This document shows, piece after piece, positions 1 to 8,400 of a stretch of DNA of 64,000 bases (position 1 is the first letter of the stretch; the number at the start of each line of letters is the position of its first letter). Source of the stretch: Candidatus Saccharicenans sp. (lineage in GTDB: Bacteria > Acidobacteriota > Aminicenantia > Aminicenantales > Saccharicenantaceae); contig JASEIU010000001.1 in NCBI GenBank assembly GCA_030017715.1, positions 846,276-910,275 of the forward strand, in the 5' to 3' direction. The position numbers were made by a program, and so were the translations under genes. The notes beneath the pieces were generated by a model that was not told where the DNA came from, searched no databases, and was given only the letters and a program-made list of their open reading frames with translations.

Positions 1-1
1 G

Positions 2-421
2 GACCAGGAGGAAGTGGACATCGAGGCTACCGAACTTCTGGGGGTGGGAAAAATACTGGAGCGCGCCGGCCAGGTTGAAAGGTCGGTGACCTATTACGAG
101 AAAGCTCTGGACAAGAACCTGCCCGAACAGGTTTCAGCCAGGGTCAGGAAGAATCTGGCTCAGTATTTCAAACGTCAGAAGAGGTGGGAAAAATCCATCC
201 AGCTCTGGCAGCACCTGCTCCAAAACAGCGAGGACCTGGAATGTTTCCGGGAACTGGCCATCTACTATGAGCATCACCGGAAAGACCCGGAAGAGGCCCT
301 GAAGTACGCCCTGGACGGATTGGCCCTGTCCAGAGGCCGGAACCTGAAATTCGAACAGGATTTCCGAAAAAGGGTGGAGCGGCTGAACCAGAAGGTTCAG
401 AAATTAAAAACTGTCCGCTAA
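2..421 (+). CDS. C-terminal part of a TPR-like helical repeat protein (5' truncated)
   Basis: The frame is open to the left window edge, so only the last 139 codons are present; the GTG at 14 need not be the start. The visible part is all helical, with TPR-like units such as AGQVERSVTYYEKAL and RKDPEEALKYALDGLAL, and ends in a basic helix. TPR-like tails of this kind occur on RNase H-fold exonuclease-like proteins of the YprB type, but the catalytic part, if any, lies outside the window, so the function is open. The gene ends 21 nt before the alcohol dehydrogenase and the two may be co-transcribed. Confidence 0.6.
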   Translation, partial: DQEEVDIEATELLGVGKILERAGQVERSVTYYEKALDKNLPEQVSARVRKNLAQYFKRQKRWEKSIQLWQHLLQNSEDLECFRELAIYYEHHRKDPEEALKYALDGLALSRGRNLKFEQDFRKRVERLNQKVQKLKTVR

Positions 422-442
422 AAATAAAGCCGGAGGTGCGGC

Positions 443-1444
443 TTGAAAGCGATGGTCCTGTCTGAATTCAAACCGGTAGAAGAAAATCCGCTGGAGCTCA
501 GGGAAGTGCCCGTCCCGGTTCCGGGCCCCGGCGAACTTCTGGTCAGGGTCCGCTTCTGCGGTGTCTGTCATACCGACCTGCATACGGTGGAAGGGGAGCT
601 CCCGGCGGTATCGCTGCCGAGGATACCAGGACACCAGGTGGTGGGGGTGGTGGAGCAGAAGGGCGAGGGGGCTGAATTATTCAGGAAAGGCGACCGGGTG
701 GGAGTGGCCTGGCTGTACAGCGCTTGCGGCCGCTGCCGCTTCTGCCGGAAAGGGCTGGAGAACCTCTGCCCTGAAGCCAGGTTCACCGGTTACCAGGTTG
801 ACGGAGGCTACGCCGAATACCTGGTTGTTCACGAGGATTTTGTCTATGATCTGCCTGATAATTTTCCCGACGAACAGGCTGCCCCGCTGCTCTGCGCCGG
901 AATCATTGGCTACCGGGCGTTGCGCCTCAGTCGACTGAAGCCCGGCCAGAAACTGGGCCTTTACGGCTTCGGCGCTTCGGCTCACGTCACCATCCAGGTG
1001 GCCAGGAACTGGAATTGCCCGGTCTATGTCTTTTCACGCAGCCAGAAACACCGGGAACATGCCCTGGAGCTGGGGGCTAACTGGGTCGGGAAACCTGATG
1101 AGCTGCCCCCGGAGAAGCTGGACAGCGCCATCATTTTTGCCCCGGCCGGAGAGGTGGTTCGCCTGGCCCTCAGAGCGATTGACCGCGGCGGAACTGTGGC
1201 CCTGGCCGGAATCTACCTGAGCCCGATTCCGGAAATCAATTACCAGGAGGAACTCTATTACGAAAAAGGTTTGAGAAGCGTCTCCAACGCCACCAGACAG
1301 GATGGAGCCGAGTTCCTGAAGATAGCGGCTGACATCCCGGTCCGGACCGAAATCAAGGTCTATCCTCTGGCGGAGGCCAACCAGGCCCTGAACGACGTCA
1401 AACGCAGCCTGATCAACGGGGCGGCCGTGCTCAAAATCGGCTGA
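443..1444 (+). CDS. Zinc-dependent alcohol dehydrogenase family protein
   Basis: Medium-chain dehydrogenase/reductase of 333 residues, predicted to oxidise alcohols or reduce aldehydes with NAD(P) in the cytoplasm. The catalytic zinc site is visible as CGVCHTDLH (Cys39 region) and GHQ, and the structural zinc loop as CGRCRFCRKGLENLC. The Rossmann glycine motif is GLYGFGASAH. The C-terminal half is short, as in the zinc-binding ADH family 2 branch rather than longer liver-type enzymes. The TTG start at 443 is preferred because GGAGGTG lies 5-10 nt upstream; an in-frame ATG at 452 is the alternative. The physiological substrate cannot be told from sequence. Confidence 0.88.
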   Translation: MKAMVLSEFKPVEENPLELREVPVPVPGPGELLVRVRFCGVCHTDLHTVEGELPAVSLPRIPGHQVVGVVEQKGEGAELFRKGDRVGVAWLYSACGRCRFCRKGLENLCPEARFTGYQVDGGYAEYLVVHEDFVYDLPDNFPDEQAAPLLCAGIIGYRALRLSRLKPGQKLGLYGFGASAHVTIQVARNWNCPVYVFSRSQKHREHALELGANWVGKPDELPPEKLDSAIIFAPAGEVVRLALRAIDRGGTVALAGIYLSPIPEINYQEELYYEKGLRSVSNATRQDGAEFLKIAADIPVRTEIKVYPLAEANQALNDVKRSLINGAAVLKIG

Positions 1445-1496
1445 GCCCGGTTGAAAAATTCTTAGCGGTAAGATAATATTTAATAGCTCTTCAGTT

Positions 1497-1570
1497 GCGC
1501 CCGTAGCTCAGTTGGATAGAGCGACTGACTACGAATCAGTAGGCCGCAGGTTCGAGCCCTGCCGGGCGCA
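1497..1570 (+). tRNA. tRNA-Arg (anticodon ACG)
   Basis: A complete cloverleaf can be drawn. A 7-bp acceptor stem is formed by 1497-1503 and 1563-1569, with discriminator A1570. The anticodon stem ACTGA/TCAGT encloses the loop CTACGAA, and the T arm GCAGG/CCTGC encloses TTCGAGC. The anticodon ACG reads CGN arginine codons after A34 deamination. CCA is not encoded. Only 19 nt separate it from the next coding region. Confidence 0.97.
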
Positions 1571-1589
1571 ATCCTCATTTCCGAGCTCG

Positions 1590-2303
1590 ATGCAAGCGCT
1601 GCTGATCATAGGTCCCCCCGGCTCGGGCAAGAGTCCGTTCGGCGATTACCTGGAGAAACAGTCTGCGGCCGGGAGAAGATTCCGGCATTTTGATTTCGGC
1701 CGGGTGCTCCGCGAGTTGCTCAAAGTTCAAATACCCGACGGGCCCGGCCAGCCGGTAGAAACCCGGGCCGAAAAAATTGAAAAACAAGAACCGACCGGGG
1801 AGGAAAAGCCGTCGGCCGCCATCTATTTCAGCAGTCGGGAACTGGCCCGGGTCAGGCAGTCGGTAGAAACCGCCACCATGTTTGAAGAGGCCGACCGGGA
1901 ACTGGTCCGGAAGATTGTCCGCTTTTTTTTGGAGAAAAACGGGGTAGGGGGAGATGAGATTTTAATCCTCAATGGCCTGCCGCGTCACCGGGCGCAGGTC
2001 GGCTGGCTGGAGGATATCCTGCAGGTGGTTCTGGTCTTAAACCTTGACTGCCCTGAGGATATTGCTGTGAGAAGAATACTGGCCAACCTCGACGGCGAAC
2101 GACAGGGCCGGGAGGATGACCGGCTGGAAGTCATCGTCCGCCGCTACCGGCTTTACCTGGAGAGGACCGGGCCGCTGGTTGATTATTTCCGGCAGGCCGG
2201 GATTCCGGTCCTCACCCTGAAGGTTGACCGGGAGACCAGGCCGGAAGCGCTCTGGCCGCAACTGGCAGCCTGGCCGCACTTCAGTCTGTTGTTTTCCGGT
2301 TGA
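1590..2303 (+). CDS. Adenylate-kinase-like P-loop nucleotide kinase
   Basis: A 237-residue P-loop protein with GPPGSGKSPFG near the N-terminus, a mid-protein NGLPRHRAQ resembling the adenylate kinase NMP-binding DGFPR motif, and a C-terminal segment (RREDDRLEVIVRRY-like, then LVDYFRQAGIPVLTL) typical of the adenylate kinase end. This suggests ATP-dependent phosphorylation of a nucleoside monophosphate. It diverges from canonical Adk: an acidic 50-residue insert follows the P-loop region and LID cysteines are absent. The ATG at 1590 gives the P-loop at residues 8-15; a longer frame would run through the tRNA. No clear Shine-Dalgarno is seen, so it may be read from a tRNA-linked transcript. The substrate is unknown. 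Confidence 0.75.
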   Translation: MQALLIIGPPGSGKSPFGDYLEKQSAAGRRFRHFDFGRVLRELLKVQIPDGPGQPVETRAEKIEKQEPTGEEKPSAAIYFSSRELARVRQSVETATMFEEADRELVRKIVRFFLEKNGVGGDEILILNGLPRHRAQVGWLEDILQVVLVLNLDCPEDIAVRRILANLDGERQGREDDRLEVIVRRYRLYLERTGPLVDYFRQAGIPVLTLKVDRETRPEALWPQLAAWPHFSLLFSG

Positions 2304-2368
2304 ATCGTTTTGGCCGGACATTCTGCCCTTTCTTCGTTTCCGCCTTTCAGCCGCTTAAAAGGTCGGCG

Positions 2369-2392
2369 ATATATGAAAATGTATTCATATAT
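2369..2392. promoter_or_regulatory. Dyad site A of a four-copy palindromic family
   Basis: Perfect 9-bp arms ATATATGAA and TTCATATAT around a 6-nt spacer (AATGTA). The same arms and spacing recur at 25953, 39072 and 62953. This copy lies between two convergent genes, 66 bp after the kinase-like gene and 72 bp beyond the DUF1015 stop, so it is not an obvious promoter operator. The core TGAA-N6-TTCA is like ArsR/SmtB-family operators; no such regulator gene is in the window. Confidence 0.7.
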
Positions 2393-2463
2393 TGGGCGGG
2401 CGGTCTCTCTCTTTCCTGCTTGAAGCCGGGTCCGTTCCATCCCGATGTCCAGGCCGGGCGGGT

Positions 2464-3807
2464 TCAGTCGACCAGCTTCCTGGCCTCCAGATAAAAACGT
2501 TTTTCCCAGGCTTCGCCCATGGAAAAGGTCTTTCGCGGCAGGGCGCCGTCCAGGATAACAGTCGGGAAGAGCTGACACTTATCCATGGCCGGAAGATAAA
2601 AGCCCAGGTTGCCCGGATTCTTGTGGCTGAGGTTAAGAAGCGATTCATCGCCGTGGACGTAATCCAGTCCGGAGGCGGCCTTCTTTTTCAGGTAATCATC
2701 CAGGAAAGCCTGGAGGCTGCCGACTGTCAGATTGTGTTTCGGCTGCAGGAATCTTATGGACTGGAAGCTGTTCTGGCCGACAAGACCGGCTATCTGTTCC
2801 TGTTCCCGACGAGAATTGACGACCTGTTTCATTTCAGCAAAATTCCTGTGCTGGCGCAATTCCAGCCGGCCGCCGAAGAATTCCACCAGCTCGGCCACCA
2901 GGTTTTCGGGGCGTTGAACCTCGAACAGCACCCGGTGAATTGGCTCGAACACCAGCGATTCGTCATGCAGATTGACCACTTCCACCAGGGCGTAACGCAG
3001 GGGAGAATAAATCGATTCTTTTTGAGTCCGAAAAGCGGCTCTGTTTCTTTCCCAGATGGTCTTGGCTGTGGCCAGGGAATGGTTGCCGTCGCCCACGGCG
3101 AACAGCAGCAGGGGCGTTTTTTCAGGCAGGCCGTATTTTTTCTGGAATTCTTCAGGACTGGCCAGGCGTTGAAGCCCGTCCAGAATCATTTTTTCCACTT
3201 CCGGCCTGTCAACCAGGTAGCCGCGCAGTTGCCCGGAATTAAACATCAGCTCAAAGTCGTATAATTTGCTAAGCTCCCGGCAGTGGTCAGCGGCCGGGCC
3301 TATGGTCAGGTTATCAGGGTCATCGATGAGAATCATGATGTGGGGGACTTCCAGAGCCGCGCCGTCTCTTATCTTCACCCGCGGCGGGATTCTTTCCATT
3401 ATCGTGCCCTCGGTGGCCCGGATAAGGCTGCTGGCCCGCGGGTTGAAATCATAGGCTTCCAGGTCCAGGCAGAAAAGGAGGCCCCGCCGCCAGCCGTGGG
3501 CGGTTTCTCGCTCGACATAAATCATTCCCGATACCTGGCGGAAAATGCCCCGCCCCAGGTAATTCTTCATGGCCGATTGAATTCTGGCAATACGTTCCTC
3601 TTTATCCGGGGAGTTAAGGTAAACTTCGGGATAGATCAGGTGCAGGGTGGAAGGCGCCTCTCCGACCAGTTCTTCTACCTGTCGCCAGTACTCCGGCTCC
3701 GAGGTGTACTGGTCGCAAGCGATGACTGCCCATTTATGAAGGTCCAGGCCCTCAGCCGGCAGCAGAATGTCCGGTATGGCCATGCCAAGAGAGTCAAAAA
3801 TCTTCAT
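2464..3807 (-). CDS. DUF1015 family protein
   Basis: A 447-residue soluble protein matching the DUF1015 family by its opening (an IPDILLPAEGLDLHKWAV-like segment, then ACDQYTSEPEYW) and by the internal LLFAVGDGNHSLATAKTIWE block, which carries the conserved GDGNH motif. The biochemical role of the family is not established. The gene starts with ATG at 3807 and has a promoter of its own at 3874-3846. Its 3' end converges on the kinase-like gene. Its length is normal for the family and no damage is visible. Confidence 0.85.
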   Translation of the reverse strand: MKIFDSLGMAIPDILLPAEGLDLHKWAVIACDQYTSEPEYWRQVEELVGEAPSTLHLIYPEVYLNSPDKEERIARIQSAMKNYLGRGIFRQVSGMIYVERETAHGWRRGLLFCLDLEAYDFNPRASSLIRATEGTIMERIPPRVKIRDGAALEVPHIMILIDDPDNLTIGPAADHCRELSKLYDFELMFNSGQLRGYLVDRPEVEKMILDGLQRLASPEEFQKKYGLPEKTPLLLFAVGDGNHSLATAKTIWERNRAAFRTQKESIYSPLRYALVEVVNLHDESLVFEPIHRVLFEVQRPENLVAELVEFFGGRLELRQHRNFAEMKQVVNSRREQEQIAGLVGQNSFQSIRFLQPKHNLTVGSLQAFLDDYLKKKAASGLDYVHGDESLLNLSHKNPGNLGFYLPAMDKCQLFPTVILDGALPRKTFSMGEAWEKRFYLEARKLVD

Positions 3808-3845
3808 CCTATAAATCCTTTCCGGTATCAGCGATAAGAATTTTT

Positions 3846-3874
3846 CTTATATAACAAGAAAACTTTTTTTTCAA
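3846..3874 (-). promoter_or_regulatory. Sigma-70 promoter of the DUF1015 gene
   Basis: Reading the minus strand, TTGAAA (3874-3869) and TATAAG (3851-3846) are separated by exactly 17 nt. The start codon is at 3807, giving a leader of roughly 30 nt. Confidence 0.6.
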
Positions 3875-3968
3875 TTGCCGCGACCTTTCGGCTGCCGGAT
3901 ATGGCCCGTGATTTTATCTGCCCGGCCGGACTTTTTCTGGAGGTTGAACAACCTTTCTGCAGCCGGGA

Positions 3969-3997
3969 TTGACAAAACCCGGCCGATAAATTATAAA
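3969..3997 (+). promoter_or_regulatory. Sigma-70 promoter of the acyl-CoA dehydrogenase gene
   Basis: TTGACA (3969-3974) and TATAAA (3992-3997) with a 17-nt spacer, about 40 nt before the GTG start at 4045. This is close to consensus, so strong basal expression is likely. Confidence 0.7.
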
Positions 3998-4044
3998 AGC
4001 TCATCATCAGTGCTTTATAATTTAACATATTTGAGAGGTGCGAC

Positions 4045-5199
4045 GTGATTTCTTTTGAGCTTACCGAAGAGCTGAAAGCCTTGCAGGAGATGGCTCACTC
4101 TTTTGCCGAGAAGGAGATGAGACCCAAAGCCGCGCTCTATGACCGGGAAGAAAAATTTCCCGAAGAGGTCATGCAGAAAGCCTTCGAAGCCGGCTTCCTG
4201 ACCTGCAACGTCCCGGTGGAATACGGGGGCGGCGGCCTGAGCGACCTGGAGGTGGCCGTCATTTCCGAAGAGCTGGCCTGGGGTTGTGCCGGGATGTACA
4301 CCACCATGATGGCCAACTCTCTGGCCTTTACTCCGATTGTTTTATTCGGCAGCGAAGAGCAGAAGCAGAAGTTCCTGACTCCCTTTTCCAGGAAAATGGC
4401 CTTTGCTTCTTACTGCCTGACCGAGAGAGAAGCCGGCTCCGACACCTCGGCCATCAAGACCATAGCCCGCAAAGACGGTTCCGATTATGTCCTCAACGGT
4501 TCCAAATGTTTCATCACCAATGGAGGCGTAGCCAGCCTGTACGTGGTTTTTGCCAACGCCGCCCCGGAGAAGGGAGCCCGCGGTCTTACCGCCTTCCTGG
4601 TTCCCAGGGAAACTCCGGGCCTGACCATCGGGAAAATTGAGGACAAGATGGGTCACCGGGCATCCAATACGGCCGAAATTTTCTTCGAGGATGTCAGGGT
4701 GCCGGCCGAGAATATCATCGGTCGGGTCGGCCAGGGTTTCCTGATCGCCATGAGAACCTTCGACCGCACCCGTTCGGCCGTGGGCGCGGCCGGGGTCGGC
4801 CTGGCCCGGGCGGCTCTGGAGTATGCCGTGGATTATGCCAAGACCCGGGTCCAGTTCGGCCAGCCCATTGCCACCTTCCAGGCGGTGGCCTTCAAGATTG
4901 CCCAGATGGCCATGGAGATAGAAGCGGCCCGGCTTCTGGTCTGGAAAGCGGCCTGGATGGTGGATAAAGGCCTGTCCTGCGGCCTGAATTCGGCCATGGC
5001 CAAGTGCTTCGGCTCAGACCTGGCCATGTGGGCCTCGCTCGAAGCCCTGCAGATTCTGGGCGGGTACGGCTATATGAAAGATTACCCGGTGGAAAAGCTG
5101 GTCCGCGACGCCAAACTGCTCCAGATCTATGAAGGCACCAACGAGATTCAGCGGCTGGTCATCTCGCGGGAGGTTATCGGGCCGATAATCAGGAAATAA
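4045..5199 (+). CDS. Acyl-CoA dehydrogenase
   Basis: FAD enzyme of 384 residues that introduces the alpha-beta double bond into acyl-CoA, passing electrons to electron-transfer flavoprotein. Both family signatures are present: CLTEREAGSDTSAIKT in the middle and GGYGYMKDYPVEKLVRDA near the end. The catalytic base is probably Glu363 in IYEGTNEIQR, the position used by short/medium-chain acyl-CoA dehydrogenases. GAGAGGTG precedes the GTG start. No etf or other beta-oxidation gene lies nearby, so this is a monocistronic unit closed by a strong terminator. Chain-length preference (butyryl-type or branched-chain) cannot be decided. Confidence 0.92.
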   Translation: MISFELTEELKALQEMAHSFAEKEMRPKAALYDREEKFPEEVMQKAFEAGFLTCNVPVEYGGGGLSDLEVAVISEELAWGCAGMYTTMMANSLAFTPIVLFGSEEQKQKFLTPFSRKMAFASYCLTEREAGSDTSAIKTIARKDGSDYVLNGSKCFITNGGVASLYVVFANAAPEKGARGLTAFLVPRETPGLTIGKIEDKMGHRASNTAEIFFEDVRVPAENIIGRVGQGFLIAMRTFDRTRSAVGAAGVGLARAALEYAVDYAKTRVQFGQPIATFQAVAFKIAQMAMEIEAARLLVWKAAWMVDKGLSCGLNSAMAKCFGSDLAMWASLEALQILGGYGYMKDYPVEKLVRDAKLLQIYEGTNEIQRLVISREVIGPIIRK

Positions 5200-5221
5200 G
5201 CCCCGGCGGAAGAGATATAAA

Positions 5222-5249
5222 AAAAGGGGCCTCGTTTGAGGCCCCTTTT
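5222..5249. terminator. Bidirectional intrinsic terminator
   Basis: A perfect 12-bp stem (AAAAGGGGCCTC / GAGGCCCCTTTT) closes a GTTT loop. The A-run on one side and T-run on the other let it serve both the acyl-CoA dehydrogenase gene (plus) and exbD (minus), which converge here. Confidence 0.92.
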
Positions 5250-5287
5250 CATTTTCGGATTAAACGGGGGGAAATCGGTGGGGGATA

Positions 5288-5674
5288 TTACTCTTCGAAT
5301 TTCTCGGGAATTATAGCCAGAGTTTCAACACCCGCGCCTTTGCAGATATCCATAACTTCCATCACCTTGCTGAAGGGCAGCTTGGCATCGGCTCTGATGA
5401 AGATGGTTTTGTCCTGGCGAGCCGCATACAGCCGGCGCAGCTCTTCCAGCAACACTCTGAGCTCCAGCGGGTTTCTCTGTATTTCAACCTGGTCATTTTT
5501 CTTGACAGTCAGAACAATGACGTTGGGGTCCTGGCCGCCCTTGCTCTCAGCCTGGACTTCGGGCAGCTTGGCATCGATACCCATCTGAACCATCGGGGTG
5601 ATAACCATGAAGATGATCAATAAGACGAGTAAGACATCGCACAACGGAACGACATTGGGTTCTGCTTTCGCCAT
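5288..5674 (-). CDS. ExbD/TolR-type biopolymer transport protein
   Basis: A 128-residue inner-membrane protein. A very short cytoplasmic N-terminus with the conserved VVPLCDVLLVLLIIFMV helix (the aspartate is the proton-relay residue of ExbD/TolR) is followed by a periplasmic domain ending FSKVMEVMDICKGAGVETLAII. It would work with an ExbB/TolQ partner to energise TonB- or Tol-dependent processes. No exbB, tonB or tolA lies beside it, and it has its own promoter and a shared terminator, so it is a solitary unit. AAGGAGGAG precedes the ATG. Confidence 0.9.
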   Translation of the reverse strand: MAKAEPNVVPLCDVLLVLLIIFMVITPMVQMGIDAKLPEVQAESKGGQDPNVIVLTVKKNDQVEIQRNPLELRVLLEELRRLYAARQDKTIFIRADAKLPFSKVMEVMDICKGAGVETLAIIPEKFEE

Positions 5675-5703
5675 ACTCTCCTCCTTAAAGTTGTTAGAGA
5701 TTG

Positions 5704-5732
5704 ATTTTATTGCAAACCTCAGGGTTTGTCAA
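5704..5732 (-). promoter_or_regulatory. Sigma-70 promoter of exbD
   Basis: On the minus strand TTGACA (5732-5727), a 17-nt spacer and TAAAAT (5709-5704), about 30 nt before the exbD start codon at 5674. Confidence 0.7.
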
Positions 5733-5804
5733 TGAAAAATCCTGTTCAGTTTTAATTTTCAGAATGTATTTTCTCAAATTTTTGGCCGGGAAGCAACGGA
5801 GGGT

Positions 5805-5833
5805 TTGAATTTTTTTGCCGGCCGGATTATATT
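5805..5833 (+). promoter_or_regulatory. Sigma-70 promoter of the TIGR04076 gene
   Basis: TTGAAT (5805-5810), 17-nt spacer, TATATT (5828-5833), followed by GGAGGAGGG and the ATG at 5858. Confidence 0.6.
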
Positions 5834-5857
5834 CAAAATAAAGATAAAGGAGGAGGG

Positions 5858-6130
5858 ATGAAAGACTTAAGAGTGGAAGTGATCGAGGTCGTCTCCCGCT
5901 GCGGTGCCCGACATAAGGTCGGAGATTATTTCTTCATCAGGGGCGAAGGGATGCTGGAGATCCCCGAGGGAAAGAAAATCTGCCTGTACGCTCTGAACAG
6001 CCTGTTCCCGTTCCTGACGGCCAAACAGCGCCAGGACGAACTGCCCCAGGATGACTGGATCGCCGAAACCGAAATCCTGACCTGCCCCGACCCGAAGGGA
6101 GTCAGGTTCAGGATCACCGCGCTCGGCTGA
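5858..6130 (+). CDS. TIGR04076 family small protein
   Basis: A 90-residue soluble protein. It matches the small TIGR04076-type family in its beginning (VEVIEVVSRCGARHKVGDYFFI), a central CLYALNSLFPFL segment and a C-terminal CPDP motif before a final beta strand. The family has no assigned function. It has a strong ribosome-binding site and its own promoter. CstA follows on the same strand after 92 nt, but nothing in the sequence links the two functionally. Confidence 0.7.
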   Translation: MKDLRVEVIEVVSRCGARHKVGDYFFIRGEGMLEIPEGKKICLYALNSLFPFLTAKQRQDELPQDDWIAETEILTCPDPKGVRFRITALG

Positions 6131-6222
6131 GCCTAAGACGGCCGCCGTTCTTTGCTTTTTGCCTCCGGCTGTGGTATATCTCTCTCTATTTTCCCGATGC
6201 TAACCCCTGACCGGAGGACAGA

Positions 6223-7974
6223 ATGAACGTCCTGCTGCTGCTGTTCATAGCCATAATATTTTTTCTTCTGGCGGCTCGATTTTATGCCGGATATATTTCC
6301 CGTAAGCTGGGTGAGGATCCCGACCGTCCAACCCCGGCCGTAACCCTCAACGACGGGCGCGATTATGTCCCGACCAGAAACTACATAGTCTTCGCCCATC
6401 ATTTCTCAGCCATTGCCGGAGCCGGGCCGATCCTGGGTCCGACCATGGCCCTGCTTTATGGCTTTGTGCCGGCCTGGCTGTGGATTGTTCTTGGGGGCAT
6501 CTTTGTCGGCGCCGTCCATGATTTTACCGCTCTCTTTGTCAGCCTGAGAGAGGGCGGGCGGTCGATGGCCGAAGTTGCTCGCCGCACCCTGGGGCCGACC
6601 GGCTTCAACCTGTTCATAGGCTTCACCATAGTTATGATCGTCCTGGTCACATCCTCTTTCCTGAACGCCACTTCCATTTCCCTGACCTCGCTCTGGCCGC
6701 TGACCAAGATTGGCCTCAGAGAAGGGGAGACCTTCCTCAAGACGGTGGTGGTGGATGGAGTGGTCATGGGCCGGATCGGAGGCATCGCTTCCATGTCGGT
6801 CATCATCATCACCCTGAGCTCGCCGCTCCTGGGCTGGCTGCTTTACAAGAAGAAAATGAAGACCACCCTGGCTTATCTGCTGGCTCTGGCTATCGGGGTG
6901 GTGTCGGTCATTGCCGGCATACACTACCCGGTGACTTTGAGCCCAAAGACCTGGATGATTATAATTTCCGTCTATGTGCTGATAGCCGCCGGAGTTCCGG
7001 TCTGGGTCATTCTTCAGCCCAGAGATTTTATCAATGTCCAAATTCTGTACGGCGGAATAATCCTGCTGGTCCTGTCGGTTCTGAACACCGGTCTTCACGG
7101 CTTGAAGGTGACCATTCCGGCCCTGAATTTGCAGGAAGGAATTAAGAACCTGGGACTGATCTGGCCGATGATGTTCTGCACCATAGCCTGCGGGGCTATT
7201 TCCGGTTTTCATGCCTTGGTGGCCGGCGGGACCACCTGCAAGCAATTGCCCCGCGAAAAGGATGCCCGCCGGGTCGGTTACAATGCCATGCTGCTGGAAT
7301 CGGTCCTGGCCGTCTGTGTCATCCTGGCTGTGGGCGCGGCTCTGAGCTTTGCCGATTACAAATCCATTGTCTGGCCGCAGGACCCGGCCGTTAAATCCAA
7401 TCCCATCCTTGGTTTCTCCCTGGCTGCCGGACACCTGTTCAACCTGGGTCTGGGCATCCCGGTGGCCCTGGGAACGATCTTCGGCATCCTGCTGGTGGAA
7501 GGCTTCGTGGTCACCACCCTGGACGCTGCCGTCCGGCTAAACCGCTACCTGTTTGAAGAGCTGTGGTCAATTATCTTCAAGAACCCTCCCCGTCTTCTTA
7601 AACACTACTGGCTCAATTCGGGACTGGCAGTGCTTTTGATGTGGGTGCTGGCCTATTCCAACGCTTTTAACGTCCTGTGGCCGATCTTCGGCACGGCCAA
7701 TCAGTTGCTGGCGGCCCTGACCCTGTTCGCGGTCTCGGCCTGGCTGCTGCTCCGCCGTCGCCCGAACTGGTTCACCCTGGTTCCGGGCGTTTTCATGCTG
7801 CTGACCACCCTGGCTTCTCTGGTCATTCTGATGCGTTCTTACTGGCTGAAGAAAAACTATGCTCTGCTGGCGGCCGACCTGTTGTTGCTGGGCCTGGCGG
7901 CGGGAGTGATTTTTCTTTTTGTCAGGACTTTTTCCGGGCGGAGGAAAGAAAGCCCCAACCCGGTGAAGGGATAA
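6223..7974 (+). CDS. cstA: Carbon starvation protein CstA-type transporter
   Basis: A 583-residue polytopic membrane protein of the CstA family, whose characterised members import peptides or pyruvate. Family landmarks are the early FAHHFSAIAGAGPILGPTMA segment, the AVHDFTALFVSLREGG loop, GAISGFHALVAGGTTCKQL and the C-terminal WPIFGTANQLLAA. About fifteen hydrophobic helices are spaced through it. Length is between the 480- and 700-residue classes. CGGAGGACAG precedes the ATG. No btsSR- or csrA-type regulator is adjacent. Whether the substrate is pyruvate or peptides cannot be told. Confidence 0.92.
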   Translation: MNVLLLLFIAIIFFLLAARFYAGYISRKLGEDPDRPTPAVTLNDGRDYVPTRNYIVFAHHFSAIAGAGPILGPTMALLYGFVPAWLWIVLGGIFVGAVHDFTALFVSLREGGRSMAEVARRTLGPTGFNLFIGFTIVMIVLVTSSFLNATSISLTSLWPLTKIGLREGETFLKTVVVDGVVMGRIGGIASMSVIIITLSSPLLGWLLYKKKMKTTLAYLLALAIGVVSVIAGIHYPVTLSPKTWMIIISVYVLIAAGVPVWVILQPRDFINVQILYGGIILLVLSVLNTGLHGLKVTIPALNLQEGIKNLGLIWPMMFCTIACGAISGFHALVAGGTTCKQLPREKDARRVGYNAMLLESVLAVCVILAVGAALSFADYKSIVWPQDPAVKSNPILGFSLAAGHLFNLGLGIPVALGTIFGILLVEGFVVTTLDAAVRLNRYLFEELWSIIFKNPPRLLKHYWLNSGLAVLLMWVLAYSNAFNVLWPIFGTANQLLAALTLFAVSAWLLLRRRPNWFTLVPGVFMLLTTLASLVILMRSYWLKKNYALLAADLLLLGLAAGVIFLFVRTFSGRRKESPNPVKG

Positions 7975-8004
7975 AAATTCCTAATCGAGGACCGGGATTT
8001 TTCC

Positions 8005-8400
8005 CTATTGCAGCGTTTTTAGGGCCTTCTTGTTGTTACTGGTCTTGAAGACCAGCAGGCTCCGGCCGGCTCCGACCGAGGAGCCGTAGGAATATTTGAT
8101 GTCGATTACCGCTCCGCCCAGCAGAGCGCCTATTTCCGCTCCCACGCCGATGCGGTCGGTGACTTCGACCGTGATGACTCTGGTAACTTTTATTTTATAA
8201 CGAAGGGCTTTGAGGGCCGCTTCCGCTTTCTTATTGTCGGAGGTGATCAGCCGGAAATGACCTCTGTCCTCTTCGGAATAGACGCAGTAGGCCCGGAGGT
8301 TAATCCCGGCATTGGCCAGTGTGCCCAGGACGCGTCCGAAGATGCCCGGCTCGTTCGGGGTGATGACCTGAAGTTCGGTTTCTTCTTTAACTACGTTCAC
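8005..8400 (-). CDS. Tandem ACT-domain protein
   Basis: A 131-residue protein with two ACT modules. The first opens with LQVITPNEPGIFGRVLGTLANAGINLRAY, the usual glycine-containing ligand-binding turn; the second carries VEVTDRIGVGAEIGALLGGAVIDIKY. Stand-alone ACT proteins usually bind small effectors such as amino acids and act as regulators; no enzymatic domain is fused. The GTG at 8400 is chosen because AAGGAG lies 7 nt upstream. It converges on cstA with a 30-nt gap and no clear terminator. Confidence 0.8.
   Translation of the reverse strand: MNVVKEETELQVITPNEPGIFGRVLGTLANAGINLRAYCVYSEEDRGHFRLITSDNKKAEAALKALRYKIKVTRVITVEVTDRIGVGAEIGALLGGAVIDIKYSYGSSVGAGRSLLVFKTSNNKKALKTLQ

Noticed and set aside
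6406..7434. 342-codon minus-strand frame opposite cstA
   Set aside because: His/Gln/Gly-rich translation without any family features; the plus strand encodes a clear multi-helix transporter.
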